A DNA stretch of 41,166 nt from assembly GCF_014203225.1 (NCBI RefSeq), contig NZ_JACHIO010000033.1:1-41166 (forward strand). Direction: 5' to 3'. The notes beneath the pieces were generated by a model that worked only from the letters and a program-made list of their open reading frames with translations, was not told the DNA's origin and searched no databases. Shown piece after piece: positions 1 through 7,873 of the stretch. The position numbers and the translations under genes were made by a program. The first letter of the stretch is position 1. Each line of letters begins with the position of its first letter. Origin of the DNA: Granulicella mallensis (GTDB lineage Bacteria > Acidobacteriota > Terriglobia > Terriglobales > Acidobacteriaceae).

Positions 1-62
1 TCCTCCGGATGGATTATCTGTGCCTCGAGCACGTACCAGGAAGGTACGCCGCTCTTCATACC

Positions 63-230
63 ATCTGAGCGGTACGCGAAGGACCCCCGCATTCTTGCCA
101 CCACAGACGCACGCCCCTACCAACAACGTGCGGGTACGATTTCGTAGACTTCCTCTGTGCCTTGGTGCAGCCACCAATGCGGGGGTCCTTCGCCTACGGC
201 TCAGGATGACGACGAAAAACAAGCAACGGC
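63..230. repeat. Dispersed long inverted repeat, copy A
   Basis: The left arm (about 63-93, core GCGAAGGACCCCCGCATT) pairs with the right arm (about 176-212, core AATGCGGGGGTCCTTCGC). The right arm runs on into a CGACGAAAAACAAGCAACGG tail. About 80 bases of unrelated sequence lie between the arms. The same arms recur at 1895-2070, 38816-39051 and, degenerate, 30713-30907. The copy ends ten bases before the stop codon of the minus-strand TPR gene, so it may also terminate its transcription. Bases 1-62 hold nothing I recognise. Confidence 0.8.
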
Positions 231-239
231 GAAAAACTC

Positions 240-1463
240 TTACTTCCCCGTAAACGGCGTCTTCTGATACTTTCTCGCCGCCTCGGCCTGCGACTGGTCC
301 CCACCCGACGCCGCAGCCATCTGGTACATCCGTACCGCCTGCGCGCGGTCATTCAACAGGTCATACATCTCGCCCGCATTCAACTGTGCGCGCTTGCGCA
401 GCCAGTCGCTGCAATTGGTCTGCATAGCGGCCTGCATATACCCTTCCGCCGCTGCGTGAATGTCGTTGTATCCCCGCTGCGTATCGGCCAGGCCAAACCA
501 CGCCATCTGCAGGCGCGGGTCAACGAAGTACCCAGGCTTCTGTGCCAGCTCCAGCACATGCTTGTACGCTTCGATGGCCTGCAACCCCTGCCCCGAATCC
601 TTCAACAGGTTCGCCACCTCAAGCTGAAACAGATAGTCGTGCGGATACTGTTCCGCCAGTCCGCGCTGCGTCTGCAACGCCTCGGCATAGCGACCATCGT
701 GCCGTAGAAACAGCGACAGCGTCGTGCGCGACTCGATGCCTGTAATCACGCCATGCGCCGCAGCGTCGCGCAGCATGTCGAGACCCTTCTCCTTCGATCC
801 GCCCACGCCCATGATGCCCACCATGAGGCGCACAAAGCGCGGCAGGCTCGCCACCGCAAACTGCTGAATGCCGATCGCCATCTTCGCGTCCGCGTACTGC
901 GGATCGATCTTCAGCGCGGCCTCGCTGTCGTTGCGCGCCTCGTACCCCTGCTTCGCCGCGGAGGCAAACGAGTGGTCCACCAGCGTAATAAATGCCGAGT
1001 GCATGCCATGCGCATAGCCCCGCGCAAAGTAGGCGTTCTTGTCGTTCGGATTGTTCTTGATCCGCGCGTCGCACATCGCGATGACCTTGTCGGTCAGCGA
1101 GTTGATCTGGTCGCGCGTCGCCTGCGGAACCTCCACCTCGCGCTTGGTCGAAAGAAAGCTGTCATGCGCGTAGTAGGTCGTATCGAGCAAGTCCTGGTGG
1201 TAGAGCTCGCGGAAGATCGTCGCCATCAGCACGTAGTTCCAGGACATCGGCTCCTGGGGATGCTGTTGCGTGGCCTGGTTGAAGTACTTCAGCGCGCCAT
1301 CGTAGTCGAGGTTGTAGAAGCGCTCATACCCCTGCCGCACGATGGGGTCGAGGTTCAGGGGGTCAGTATGCGCCGCAGCCTGCGCCCTGCAGTTCGCAGC
1401 CATCCCACCCAGGGCCATGACCGCCATAAGGACTGCCAGCACCACGCGTCGACTTCGACTCAC
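240..1463 (-). CDS. Secreted TPR-repeat protein
   Basis: This 407-residue protein begins with a basic and hydrophobic signal peptide (about residues 1-27, ending Cys-Arg-Ala-Gln-Ala) and continues as helical repeats of TPR type. Recognisable units include YERFYNLDYDGALKYFNQA near residue 40 and others near residues 180, 265 and 350. TPR proteins are scaffolds, so the molecular role is unknown; a periplasmic location is inferred. I chose a GTG start because AGGAGG lies nine bases upstream and the signal peptide follows at once. The open frame runs further upstream to 1883, but that part is the antisense of the 1602-1874 gene. It is divergent from the CcmI-like gene, sharing a 138-base intergenic region. 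Confidence 0.82.
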   Translation of the reverse strand: MSRSRRVVLAVLMAVMALGGMAANCRAQAAAHTDPLNLDPIVRQGYERFYNLDYDGALKYFNQATQQHPQEPMSWNYVLMATIFRELYHQDLLDTTYYAHDSFLSTKREVEVPQATRDQINSLTDKVIAMCDARIKNNPNDKNAYFARGYAHGMHSAFITLVDHSFASAAKQGYEARNDSEAALKIDPQYADAKMAIGIQQFAVASLPRFVRLMVGIMGVGGSKEKGLDMLRDAAAHGVITGIESRTTLSLFLRHDGRYAEALQTQRGLAEQYPHDYLFQLEVANLLKDSGQGLQAIEAYKHVLELAQKPGYFVDPRLQMAWFGLADTQRGYNDIHAAAEGYMQAAMQTNCSDWLRKRAQLNAGEMYDLLNDRAQAVRMYQMAAASGGDQSQAEAARKYQKTPFTGK

Positions 1464-1601
1464 CAGTAGAAACCTCCTGCCGCTCCGCCCGGTTTCAGGC
1501 GAAAGGGCAACCGCAGATACACTATACCTTCGACGCAAGAAAATCGGCGCCGGCTTTCTCCCGCCGCCACTCCAGGTCTGCGCCGAACCGAGGCCGCTGC
1601 T

Positions 1602-1874
1602 ATGAACACCCAGATCATCCTCTCCGTCACGCTCCTCTCCATCGGCTGCTTCGCCTACATCTTCTGGCCCCAGCAAAGGCTGGCAGCGGTCGTCGAAAAG
1701 ACGCGACTCGACTACCTGCGCGAGCGCAAAGAGGTCGTCTATGACAACCTGCGCGACCTGAACTTCGAATACCGCGCAGGAAAGTATCCGGAAGACGACT
1801 ACGCCAGGCAGCGCGCCTCTCTGGAAGCGGAAGCTGCATTGATCTTGGGCGAAATGGATTCCCTCGGCGGCTAG
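1602..1874 (+). CDS. Small CcmI-like membrane protein
   Basis: The 90-residue protein has one transmembrane helix (about residues 5-22), then a charged coiled-coil tail with the pattern EYRAGKYPEDDYARQRASLE. This resembles the N-terminal part of CcmI/CycH (one helix, then a Gly-Lys/Arg-x-x-E-x-x-Y segment), which in other bacteria presents apocytochrome c to the haem ligation machinery. The TPR part of full CcmI is absent, but a separate TPR protein is encoded divergently next door. In acidobacteria such short proteins often lie near ccm genes; here ccmBCD is about 33 kb away. Family assignment is by pattern recognition and moderately sure. Confidence 0.6.
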   Translation: MNTQIILSVTLLSIGCFAYIFWPQQRLAAVVEKTRLDYLRERKEVVYDNLRDLNFEYRAGKYPEDDYARQRASLEAEAALILGEMDSLGG

Positions 1875-1894
1875 GCTTTCCACTGCACTATTGA

Positions 1895-2070
1895 CCGTTG
1901 CTTGTTTTTCGTCGTCATTCTGAGCCGCAGGCGAAGAATCCCCGCATTTGTAGAGCCTCAGACCTCAAGGGCAAACAAACAACCTCAGATTCGCGTGTGC
2001 CCCGGACGCTCGTTCCACCGCTAAATGCGGAGGTTCTTCGCCTACGGCTCAGAATGACGGCGAAAAACGA
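1895..2070. repeat. Dispersed long inverted repeat, copy B
   Basis: The left arm (about 1895-1949, CGTTGCTTGTTTTTCGTCGT then TCATTCTGAGCC...CCCCGCATTT) pairs with the right arm (about 2023-2070, AAATGCGG...TTCTTCGCCTACGGCTCA). The arms carry compensating changes relative to the other copies: GAAGAAT here against GAAGGAC elsewhere, with a matching change in the opposite arm. About 73 bases of unrelated spacer lie between. It starts 20 bases after the stop of the CcmI-like gene. Confidence 0.85.
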
Positions 2071-2125
2071 AACGCGCCCTCTCTATCCTCTACACTCCAC
2101 CCTCTACACTCTGTATCCTTGACCT

Positions 2126-3517
2126 GTGCCCGCATTCAGAACTCTCTTCCGCAGCCTGACCGTCCTCGCACTCACCCTGCCCGTCGCCGCCTTCGCAGCC
2201 GACTCCATCACCGGCACCGTGACGAACCGCACGAACAACCGGCCCGCCGCCGGAGACGATGTGGTGCTCATCCGTCTGCAGCAGGGCATGCAGGAGTCCA
2301 CGCGCACCAAGACCGACGCGCACGGCCACTTCAAGCTCGATGTTCCGGATACAGGCATTCACCTCGTCCGCGTAACGCACGACAAGGCCAACTACTTCCG
2401 CCCCGCGCCTCCGGGAACCGACTCCGTCGATCTCGACGTCTACAACGCCGCCCCCAAGGTAAAGGGCGTGAGCAGCGAAGCAGACGTCATGCGCATCCAG
2501 ACCGACGGCAGCGGCAACGGTCTGCACGTCGTCGAAAACTTCTTCGTCAAGAACGAGTCGACACCACCCATGACCCAGTTCTCCAACGAGCCGTTCGATT
2601 TCTGGCTCCCCGAGGGCGCCATCGTCGAAGGCTCCGCCGCGCTCGCGCCGGGCGGCATGCCGGTGCAGGCCGCGCCCGTGCCGCTTGCCGAGAAGAACCA
2701 CTACACCTTCCTCTTCCCCATTCGCCCCGGCGAGACGCGCTTCCAGGTCACCTACCGGCTTCCCTACTCGGGCAAGTTCAACTTCGCGCCGCATCCTTCG
2801 ATGACCACCGACACCATCGCCATCATGCTGCCCAAGAGCATGACGTTTGTGCAGGCGCCGAACACTCCCTACACCTCGGTCAGCGATGAAGTGAACGCGC
2901 AGACCTTCGTCGCGCGCAACGTCTCCCCCGAACAGCCCATGGGCTTCACGCTCTCCGGCAGCGGCCAGCTTCCGCGCGACACAGGCGCACCCGATCAGGG
3001 CGGCGGCGCACAGGCCCAGGGCCAACCCCAGGCACAGGGCGCCGACTCCGGCCAGCCCATCCCAGAGACCGAAAACAAGATGCCCGGCCGTGGCCTGCAG
3101 AATCCGCTGGACCCCGAAGGCACCCGCGACCCGTGGGCGAAGTACAAGTGGTGGATCCTCGGCGGCCTCGCCGTGCTGTTGACTGCCGCCGCAGGCCTGC
3201 TGCTGCGCAAGCCTTCCGGCGCCCCCAGCATCGGAGGCGCACCTCAGCCGCAGCCCTTCACACGGGTCCTGAGCGAAAACGACATGCAGACCCTCCTCTC
3301 CCCGGAGCCCCATACCAGCAGCAACAACGTACTGGCGTGGGAGAAGACGGTGATGACCGTGCTCAAAGAAGAGCTCTTCACCCTGGAAACCGAACATCTT
3401 CAAAACCGCATCTCAGAGAACGAGTACCAGGAGCTCAAAGCCGCACTGGAGTTGATTCTGCGCCGCGCTCTGAAACGCGCACAGGCAACCTCAGCAGGGA
3501 CATCCGTTTCACTATGA
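2126..3517 (+). CDS. Exported carboxypeptidase-regulatory-like protein with C-terminal membrane anchor
   Basis: The 463-residue protein has a signal peptide (about 1-25, ending AAFAAD). A beta-sandwich of the carboxypeptidase regulatory-like type follows (about 27-110: ITGTVTNRTNNRPAAGDDVV, then HGHFKLDVPDTG). Next come a second beta-rich region, a Gly/Gln/Ala/Pro-rich linker (about 285-325), a transmembrane helix (about 342-362) and a roughly 100-residue tail presumed cytoplasmic. The tail contains RISENEYQELKAALELILRR, similar in style to the coiled-coil tail of the CcmI-like protein just upstream. The start is GTG. The stop overlaps the next gene by four bases (ATGA), so the two are probably translationally coupled. 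Function unknown; a periplasmic assembly or carrier role linked to cytochrome maturation is only a guess from context. Confidence 0.72.
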   Translation: MPAFRTLFRSLTVLALTLPVAAFAADSITGTVTNRTNNRPAAGDDVVLIRLQQGMQESTRTKTDAHGHFKLDVPDTGIHLVRVTHDKANYFRPAPPGTDSVDLDVYNAAPKVKGVSSEADVMRIQTDGSGNGLHVVENFFVKNESTPPMTQFSNEPFDFWLPEGAIVEGSAALAPGGMPVQAAPVPLAEKNHYTFLFPIRPGETRFQVTYRLPYSGKFNFAPHPSMTTDTIAIMLPKSMTFVQAPNTPYTSVSDEVNAQTFVARNVSPEQPMGFTLSGSGQLPRDTGAPDQGGGAQAQGQPQAQGADSGQPIPETENKMPGRGLQNPLDPEGTRDPWAKYKWWILGGLAVLLTAAAGLLLRKPSGAPSIGGAPQPQPFTRVLSENDMQTLLSPEPHTSSNNVLAWEKTVMTVLKEELFTLETEHLQNRISENEYQELKAALELILRRALKRAQATSAGTSVSL

Positions 3518-4017
3518 CCACTCTTCTTCGCATCCTTCGTTCCTTCGCCGCTACAACCTGGGTCGGTGGTCTTATCTTCTTCGGCTTCGTCACCAAGGTG
3601 GCGTTCAGTTCCCTGCCCAACGCGCACGAGGCCGGCATCATCGTCCGCGGCACATTGAGCGAACTGCACCATATCGGCCTGATCGCGGGCCTTCTGTACC
3701 TGCTGCTGACGCTGACCCTGCTGGCAACGCAACGCGACAGCCACCCGGCCCGCGCCGCCGAGCTGGTGCTGGTCATCGTCATGCTCGTCATCACGCTCTA
3801 CTCGCAGTTCTCGATCCTGCCGCGCATGGAGAACGACCGCCTCTCCGTCGGCGGAGACATCGCCACCGCCTCGCAGGATCTACCTGCCGTACATCACTTC
3901 GAGCGCCTCCACGGGCTCTCCGTCAAGATGGAAGGCGCAGTCCTGATCGAAGGCCTTCTTCTCCTGGTCCTCGCCCCCATCCACGGCCGCGAAGACTTCG
4001 ACCGCTTCGTCAGCTAA
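3514..4017 (+). CDS. DUF4149-type integral membrane protein
   Basis: The 167-residue protein is dominated by four hydrophobic segments (about 8-28, 50-70, 76-96 and 140-156). The N-terminal pattern of Thr-Trp-Val-Gly-Gly-Leu followed by a Phe/Val-rich stretch, the SQFSILPRM segment after the third helix and the HHFERLHGLSVK segment before the fourth are characteristic of the DUF4149 family as I recognise it. That family has no established function. Its ATG lies inside the stop of the preceding gene (ATGA), which indicates a two-gene unit. It converges on the VWFA gene, with the inverted repeat at 4050-4226 between them. Confidence 0.72.
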   Translation: MTTLLRILRSFAATTWVGGLIFFGFVTKVAFSSLPNAHEAGIIVRGTLSELHHIGLIAGLLYLLLTLTLLATQRDSHPARAAELVLVIVMLVITLYSQFSILPRMENDRLSVGGDIATASQDLPAVHHFERLHGLSVKMEGAVLIEGLLLLVLAPIHGREDFDRFVS

Positions 4018-4049
4018 CACCAAACCCCAAGTAGGGTCCATCCCCAATC

Positions 4050-4226
4050 GGGTGCCCCATCCTCGACGCGCGCCTTTTGCGCGGCAGGGTGGGGTATCGT
4101 TTGCGGTAGCAAACGACCGCACTCTCTAATACAGGCACCATCTCCGCTACGAGCCAAAAGCGGTCGTGCTTTCGCACGATACCCCACCCTGCCGCGCAAA
4201 AAACGCGCGTCGAGGATGGGGCACCC
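4050..4226. repeat. 50-base near-perfect inverted repeat
   Basis: The left arm at 4050-4099 (starting GGGTGCCCCATCCTCGACGC) and the right arm at 4177-4226 are reverse complements with only two mismatches in 50 positions. The spacer is 77 bases and contains a smaller palindrome around TCGTTTGC...GCAAACGA. It fills the gap between two convergent genes, where it could act as a bidirectional terminator. It could equally be a MITE- or REP-like dispersed element. Confidence 0.85.
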
Positions 4227-4263
4227 GACTTGTGGCACGCCACTACAAGAGAGCTGTAGCCCC

Positions 4264-5427
4264 TTACTCCACCGGCAGCTTCGCCCGATACCCATCCCGC
4301 GCAATAATCGAATACTTCAGCGGCTTCCCCTTCTCATCCTGCATCTTCAGCGGCTTCCCCTCGTTATCCACGAGATAGATCTTCACCTTCCGAAAGGTGC
4401 CGTCATTCTTGTTGTTCGTCGGCTTGTAGGTCAGCACGTACTGCGTGCGGATCGACTCGTTGATCTGCGAGAAGATATCCGGCAGCTCGCCCTGGAACAG
4501 GGGCTGATAACTCGCGCCTCCGGTCATCTGTGCGAAGGTGCGCATCTGGTTGTCAGCCTGCAGATAATTCATGCGCGTCGACCCGCTCATTCCCCCGCGA
4601 GCATCGCTCAACTCCCGCGCCAGTCCCCCGGTGCTGATCGTGTAGATCGTTACATTTGGAGTCGCCTTGATCTTCGCCATCATCTGGTCGAGCGTCAGGC
4701 GCGACATCGTATCGCGGCCATTGGAGATCAGGATGACGTACTTGCGGCCCTCCACACGGCTCAACCGGTCGAGCGTCTCATAGAGCGCGTCGAACTCGTT
4801 GGTCTCCCGAAAGCCCGGCATCGTAAGGCTCTGCAGCGCCTGGCGAATCGTGTCCTTGTTGTTTGTGAAATCGGTCAACACATGCATGCGCATGTCGTAG
4901 GTCTCGACCGCCACATAGTCGTCCGGCTGCAGCGAGTGGAAGAAGCTGGCCGAGGCATTCTGCATGTCCTGGATAAACGCATACGAGTTCGACGCGAACT
5001 CCAGCAGCATGACCGCCGTAATGGGCGTCCGCGCCGTGCGAATGGTCTGCACGTCCTGCTCGACTCCATCCTCAACCACCAGGAAATTATCCGCCTTCAA
5101 TCCCGGAACGAACGCATGTGTCCTGTCCAACAGCACACTGACATCAAGGTTCACAATGGGCACATCCACCCGCATCGAGAAGACCTCTTCGCCGGGATTC
5201 TTGACCTTCTCTTCAGCGGGCGCCGGAGGAGGCGGGGTCTCCTCTTTTTTCTTCGGCAACACAATGGAGCCGTTATCCATGACGGGGCCGCTGTCATCGG
5301 TCTGAGGGACCGTGGGAACTGGAGCCGGGGAAGTCGGGGCCGGAGGAGCGGGCTTTGTCGACTGCCCGTAGGCAGGCAGCACCGCCACCATCATTGCCAA
5401 TCCAAGAACGAGTCTCTTTCGCATCAT
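4264..5427 (-). CDS. Secreted VWFA-domain protein, acidobacterial type
   Basis: The 387-residue protein has a signal peptide (about 1-22, ending PAYGQ), a Pro/Ala/Thr-rich linker to about residue 75, and a von Willebrand factor A-like domain. The layout matches the acidobacterial VWFA-related family: a region with LKADNFLVVEDGVEQ, then the A domain with YVAVETYD and KYVILISNGRDT, and a C-terminal RTQYVLTYKP strand. The usual metal site Asp-x-Ser-x-Ser is replaced by Glu-Phe-Ala-Ser-Asn-Ser, so metal binding may be lost. I placed the start at the first ATG of an ATGATG pair because AGGACAGG lies just upstream and the signal peptide follows. The role is unknown; adhesion or protein-protein interaction is the usual proposal. 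Confidence 0.85.
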   Translation of the reverse strand: MMRKRLVLGLAMMVAVLPAYGQSTKPAPPAPTSPAPVPTVPQTDDSGPVMDNGSIVLPKKKEETPPPPAPAEEKVKNPGEEVFSMRVDVPIVNLDVSVLLDRTHAFVPGLKADNFLVVEDGVEQDVQTIRTARTPITAVMLLEFASNSYAFIQDMQNASASFFHSLQPDDYVAVETYDMRMHVLTDFTNNKDTIRQALQSLTMPGFRETNEFDALYETLDRLSRVEGRKYVILISNGRDTMSRLTLDQMMAKIKATPNVTIYTISTGGLARELSDARGGMSGSTRMNYLQADNQMRTFAQMTGGASYQPLFQGELPDIFSQINESIRTQYVLTYKPTNNKNDGTFRKVKIYLVDNEGKPLKMQDEKGKPLKYSIIARDGYRAKLPVE

Positions 5428-5648
5428 GAACACCTGTCCTGCCGGGTCCGAGTCTCTGACGTAGGGATTTACAAGAGAGTTTAGACCCAACGAGGGCAGT
5501 TCTTCCAGAGGAAGAGAGCTTCAAAAGAACGATTCATGGAGAGGCATTAAGAAACTTGCATCCATCAGTTGTAGTTCTTAGAGCGCACACGTGATACCAC
5601 GCCCTGGCAATTTAGGAATCGCACAGCCGTCAGATCAGGCACCAAACC

Positions 5649-5742
5649 AAGCCCCAAAGGGGCGACGCCATCACAGCCCAGGGCGAAGCCCTGGGTCAAG
5701 GACCCTATAGCCTGCAGAGCGCTGTAGGCGCGACCTATCGAT
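5649..5742. repeat. Palindrome-rich dispersed repeat (GCCCC...GGGGC type)
   Basis: Successive short hairpins include GCCCCAAAGGGGC (5650-5662) and CCCAGGGCGAAGCCCTGGG (5677-5695), followed by CGCGACCTATCG. The same modules (GCCCCgAAGGGGC, then CAGCCCAGGGCgtAGCCCTGGG and CGACCTATC) recur at 28980-29166, so this is a half or degenerate copy of that element. The remainder of the gap between the VWFA gene and the first paralogue (5428-5648 and 5743-5813) shows nothing I can name. Confidence 0.65.
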
Positions 5743-5813
5743 ACCACCTCTCCCCTGCATGTCCTGTATGGATGTGGAAAGCTAGCGCTGAAGGCAAAAG
5801 ATAAATGAAATGA

Positions 5814-6446
5814 TTAATGAACAGGCACAGGCGCAGGCAAGAGCTGTAGGTTGTAGTCGAAACTGCAGGACGCGACCTTCCGATGACGTGGATCAAGACT
5901 GACTCCGATGAGGATTTGTGCGTGACCGCATTGGAGATCTGAGGTGATGATCCCGGTGTTCTCTTCCAGCAGATGCCGAATCCGAGCGGGCGAATCCCGG
6001 ACGGCATAGGGAGTAAACTTCCAGCCAGCAGCTTCCAACCGCCTGGCGAGGCGGGTTGCTGTCGCGAGCGCCAACTCTTCTGTCATGTCTCCAAAGCTGT
6101 CGATGATTAGCCTTGTCGCAACGTCATTTGGCTTGGACGCGGCGAGGAGAACAAATGCCGCGTGTTTGTGGGGAACCGGCAGACTAAAGGAGCATCCTGG
6201 CTCACCACCCGCGAGTGTAAAAGATGTCTCAACATCCCACAGGGTCCCGGTGGGACTGTCATCAAAGACGAGATGTGTGATCTTTACACCAGGCGATACA
6301 GCCTGCACGTCAGCCACCGGCTGCTCGGTGGACAGATGCAGCATCGGAGGAGCCGTCTGGGCTTTGACGCGCGTGATCGGCAAAGCGATCACGCTCAAGC
6401 AACTTACAGCGAGGACAGTAAAAAACGGGACAGAAGACGCGACCAT
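5814..6446 (-). CDS. Secreted paralogue A of a five-gene tandem family (candidate periplasmic immunity protein)
   Basis: The 210-residue protein has a signal peptide (about 1-29, ending VKAQ). It shares with its four neighbours an N-terminal LHLSTEQPVADVQ segment, an AGGEPGCSFSLPVPH block near the middle, a central helix with an Ala/Leu-rich pattern, and a C-terminal block LQCGHAQILIG...DPRHRKVASCSFDYNLQ. Two cysteines, in the CSF and QCGH motifs, occur in all five copies and could form a disulphide. The mature part is closest to paralogue E, but its signal peptide resembles those of B and C. The start is the ATG preceded by GAGG; a longer TTG frame to 6476 has no ribosome site. I know no named family. 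An immunity role is inferred from position behind an Hcp-like and a peptidoglycan-hydrolase-like gene. Confidence 0.75.
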   Translation of the reverse strand: MVASSVPFFTVLAVSCLSVIALPITRVKAQTAPPMLHLSTEQPVADVQAVSPGVKITHLVFDDSPTGTLWDVETSFTLAGGEPGCSFSLPVPHKHAAFVLLAASKPNDVATRLIIDSFGDMTEELALATATRLARRLEAAGWKFTPYAVRDSPARIRHLLEENTGIITSDLQCGHAQILIGVSLDPRHRKVASCSFDYNLQLLPAPVPVH

Positions 6447-6484
6447 TTGAGCCTCATAAACATTGCTGCAGAACAATGCAATAC

Positions 6485-7156
6485 CTAATGAACCGCAGAT
6501 GATTTAGACGGCAGATCAGGCGGACGAGGAGCCAACAGCAACTCGGGCTTTGGCTGCATATCGTAGATGAACCGCCAGGTCGCGTTCTTTGAATGACGCG
6601 GATCGCTGCTGATTGAGACGAGTATCTCGGCATGACCGCAACGGAGATCTACGATCTCTGCCTCGAAGTCCCTTTGCAGCAGGCGCAGAGCTCGGGCAGG
6701 CGAGTTTCGGTCGACATTGGGGGCAGGCTTCCAACCCACGCTCTCCAATCGACGGTCGATCCGGATTGCAGCGGAGAGAGCCTGAGCTGCCGACATGTTA
6801 TTGGATCTTGCGATTTCAAGCCTTGTTACAACATTATTTGCCGTAGGTGGCGTGACGAGAACAACGTCCTCTATGGACATGTGGGCAATAGGCAGGGTGA
6901 AAGAGCATCCTGCCTCGCCACCGGCAATCGTCAGAGGCGTCTCAGCCGACCACATGGTAATGGTGGGACTACCGTTGTAGATCTGAGTGATCTTTACCCC
7001 CGGCGACGCCGCCTGCACCGTGTCCAGTGGCTGCGCGGTAGGCAGATGCAGTACGGGAGGTGCCGTCTGGGCGCTGACGCGCGTGATAGGCAGAGCGATC
7101 AGGCTTAAACAACTTGCAGCGAGGGCATAAAAAGACAGGGAAGAAAACGCGGCCAT
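6485..7156 (-). CDS. Secreted paralogue B of the tandem family
   Basis: The 223-residue protein has a signal peptide (about 1-28, ending VSAQ) and the family blocks: LHLPTAQPLDTVQAASPGVK, an AGGEAGCSF block, LRCGHAEILVS and DPRHSKNATWRF. Its N-terminal half is nearly the same as paralogue C, while the segment IRIDRRLESVGWK is closer to A and E. It has a longer Pro-rich tail than the others. The start is the ATG behind AGGGGCTCC; the open frame extends to 7252 but that part overlaps paralogue C. It lies 37 bases after the stop of paralogue C and probably belongs to the same transcript. No named family is recognised. Confidence 0.75.
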   Translation of the reverse strand: MAAFSSLSFYALAASCLSLIALPITRVSAQTAPPVLHLPTAQPLDTVQAASPGVKITQIYNGSPTITMWSAETPLTIAGGEAGCSFTLPIAHMSIEDVVLVTPPTANNVVTRLEIARSNNMSAAQALSAAIRIDRRLESVGWKPAPNVDRNSPARALRLLQRDFEAEIVDLRCGHAEILVSISSDPRHSKNATWRFIYDMQPKPELLLAPRPPDLPSKSSAVH

Positions 7157-7193
7157 CGGAGCCCCTAAACCTTGTAGTTGCGCGATGCAATGC

Positions 7194-7835
7194 CTAATGA
7201 ACGGTAGACGGTTGAGATAGCGGATTGGGCCGAGGCTGCAGATCGTAACCAAAGCTCCAGGTTACGTTCTTTGGATGACGCGGATCGCTGCTGGCTGAGA
7301 TGAATATCTGAGAGTGGCCGCAACGGAGATCCCTGATGGAAACGCTGAAGTCCCTTCGCAGCAGACGCTGAGCCTGGGCGGCCGAAGGTTTTGTGTAGGG
7401 GTTCGGTACCCAGCCGTGCGCTTGCAGTTTGGCAGCCAACTGGTAAGCAGCAGCCAGAGCCTGCGCTGCGGACATATTTCCGAAACGAGCAATGTCTAAC
7501 GTTGTCACAACGCCGTTCGCTTCAGGCGGCGTGCTGAGAACAACATCCTCCGCTGACATATGGGGAACAAGCAGACTGAAGGAGCATTCGCTCTCACCAC
7601 CAGCAATCGTCAGAGGAGTCTCAGCCGACCACATAGTAATAGTGGGACTGCCGTTGTAGATCTGCGTGATCTTTACCCCCGGCGATGCCGCCTGCACCTT
7701 GTCTAGTGGCTGCAAGGAGGACAGATGCAGCACGGGAAGAGCCGTCTGGGCGTTGGCGCGCGTGATCGGCAAAGCCATCAGGCTTAAACAACTTGCGGCG
7801 AGGATATAGAAAAACGGAAAAGAAGAAGCGGCCAT
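7194..7835 (-). CDS. Secreted paralogue C of the tandem family (mosaic copy)
   Basis: The 213-residue protein has a signal peptide (about 1-29, ending ANAQ). The first half (from LHLSSLQPLDKVQAASPGVK through the TITMWSAETPLTIAGGE stretch) is almost identical to paralogue B. The second half (MSAAQALAAAYQ, then LRCGHSQIFIS and DPRHPKNVTWSFGYD) is almost identical to paralogue D. This switch of best partner along the gene points to recombination or gene conversion within the array. The start is the ATG preceded by GAGG; a longer frame to 7865 is possible. No named family is recognised. Confidence 0.76.
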   Translation of the reverse strand: MAASSFPFFYILAASCLSLMALPITRANAQTALPVLHLSSLQPLDKVQAASPGVKITQIYNGSPTITMWSAETPLTIAGGESECSFSLLVPHMSAEDVVLSTPPEANGVVTTLDIARFGNMSAAQALAAAYQLAAKLQAHGWVPNPYTKPSAAQAQRLLRRDFSVSIRDLRCGHSQIFISASSDPRHPKNVTWSFGYDLQPRPNPLSQPSTVH

Positions 7836-7873
7836 CTGAGCCTCATAAACCTTGCTATTGCGCAATACGATGC

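Noticed and set aside
20..253. A 77-codon plus-strand frame at the window start
   Set aside because: It runs through the inverted repeat, is Arg-rich without a domain, and overlaps the end of the TPR gene.
2090..3403. Long antisense frames opposite the 2126, 4264, 10852, 16687, 25010 and 26525 genes (for example 437 codons here)
   Set aside because: They are the GC-rich shadow of clear genes, have no ribosome sites, and their translations are low-complexity Arg/Gly/Ala/Val sequence without domains.
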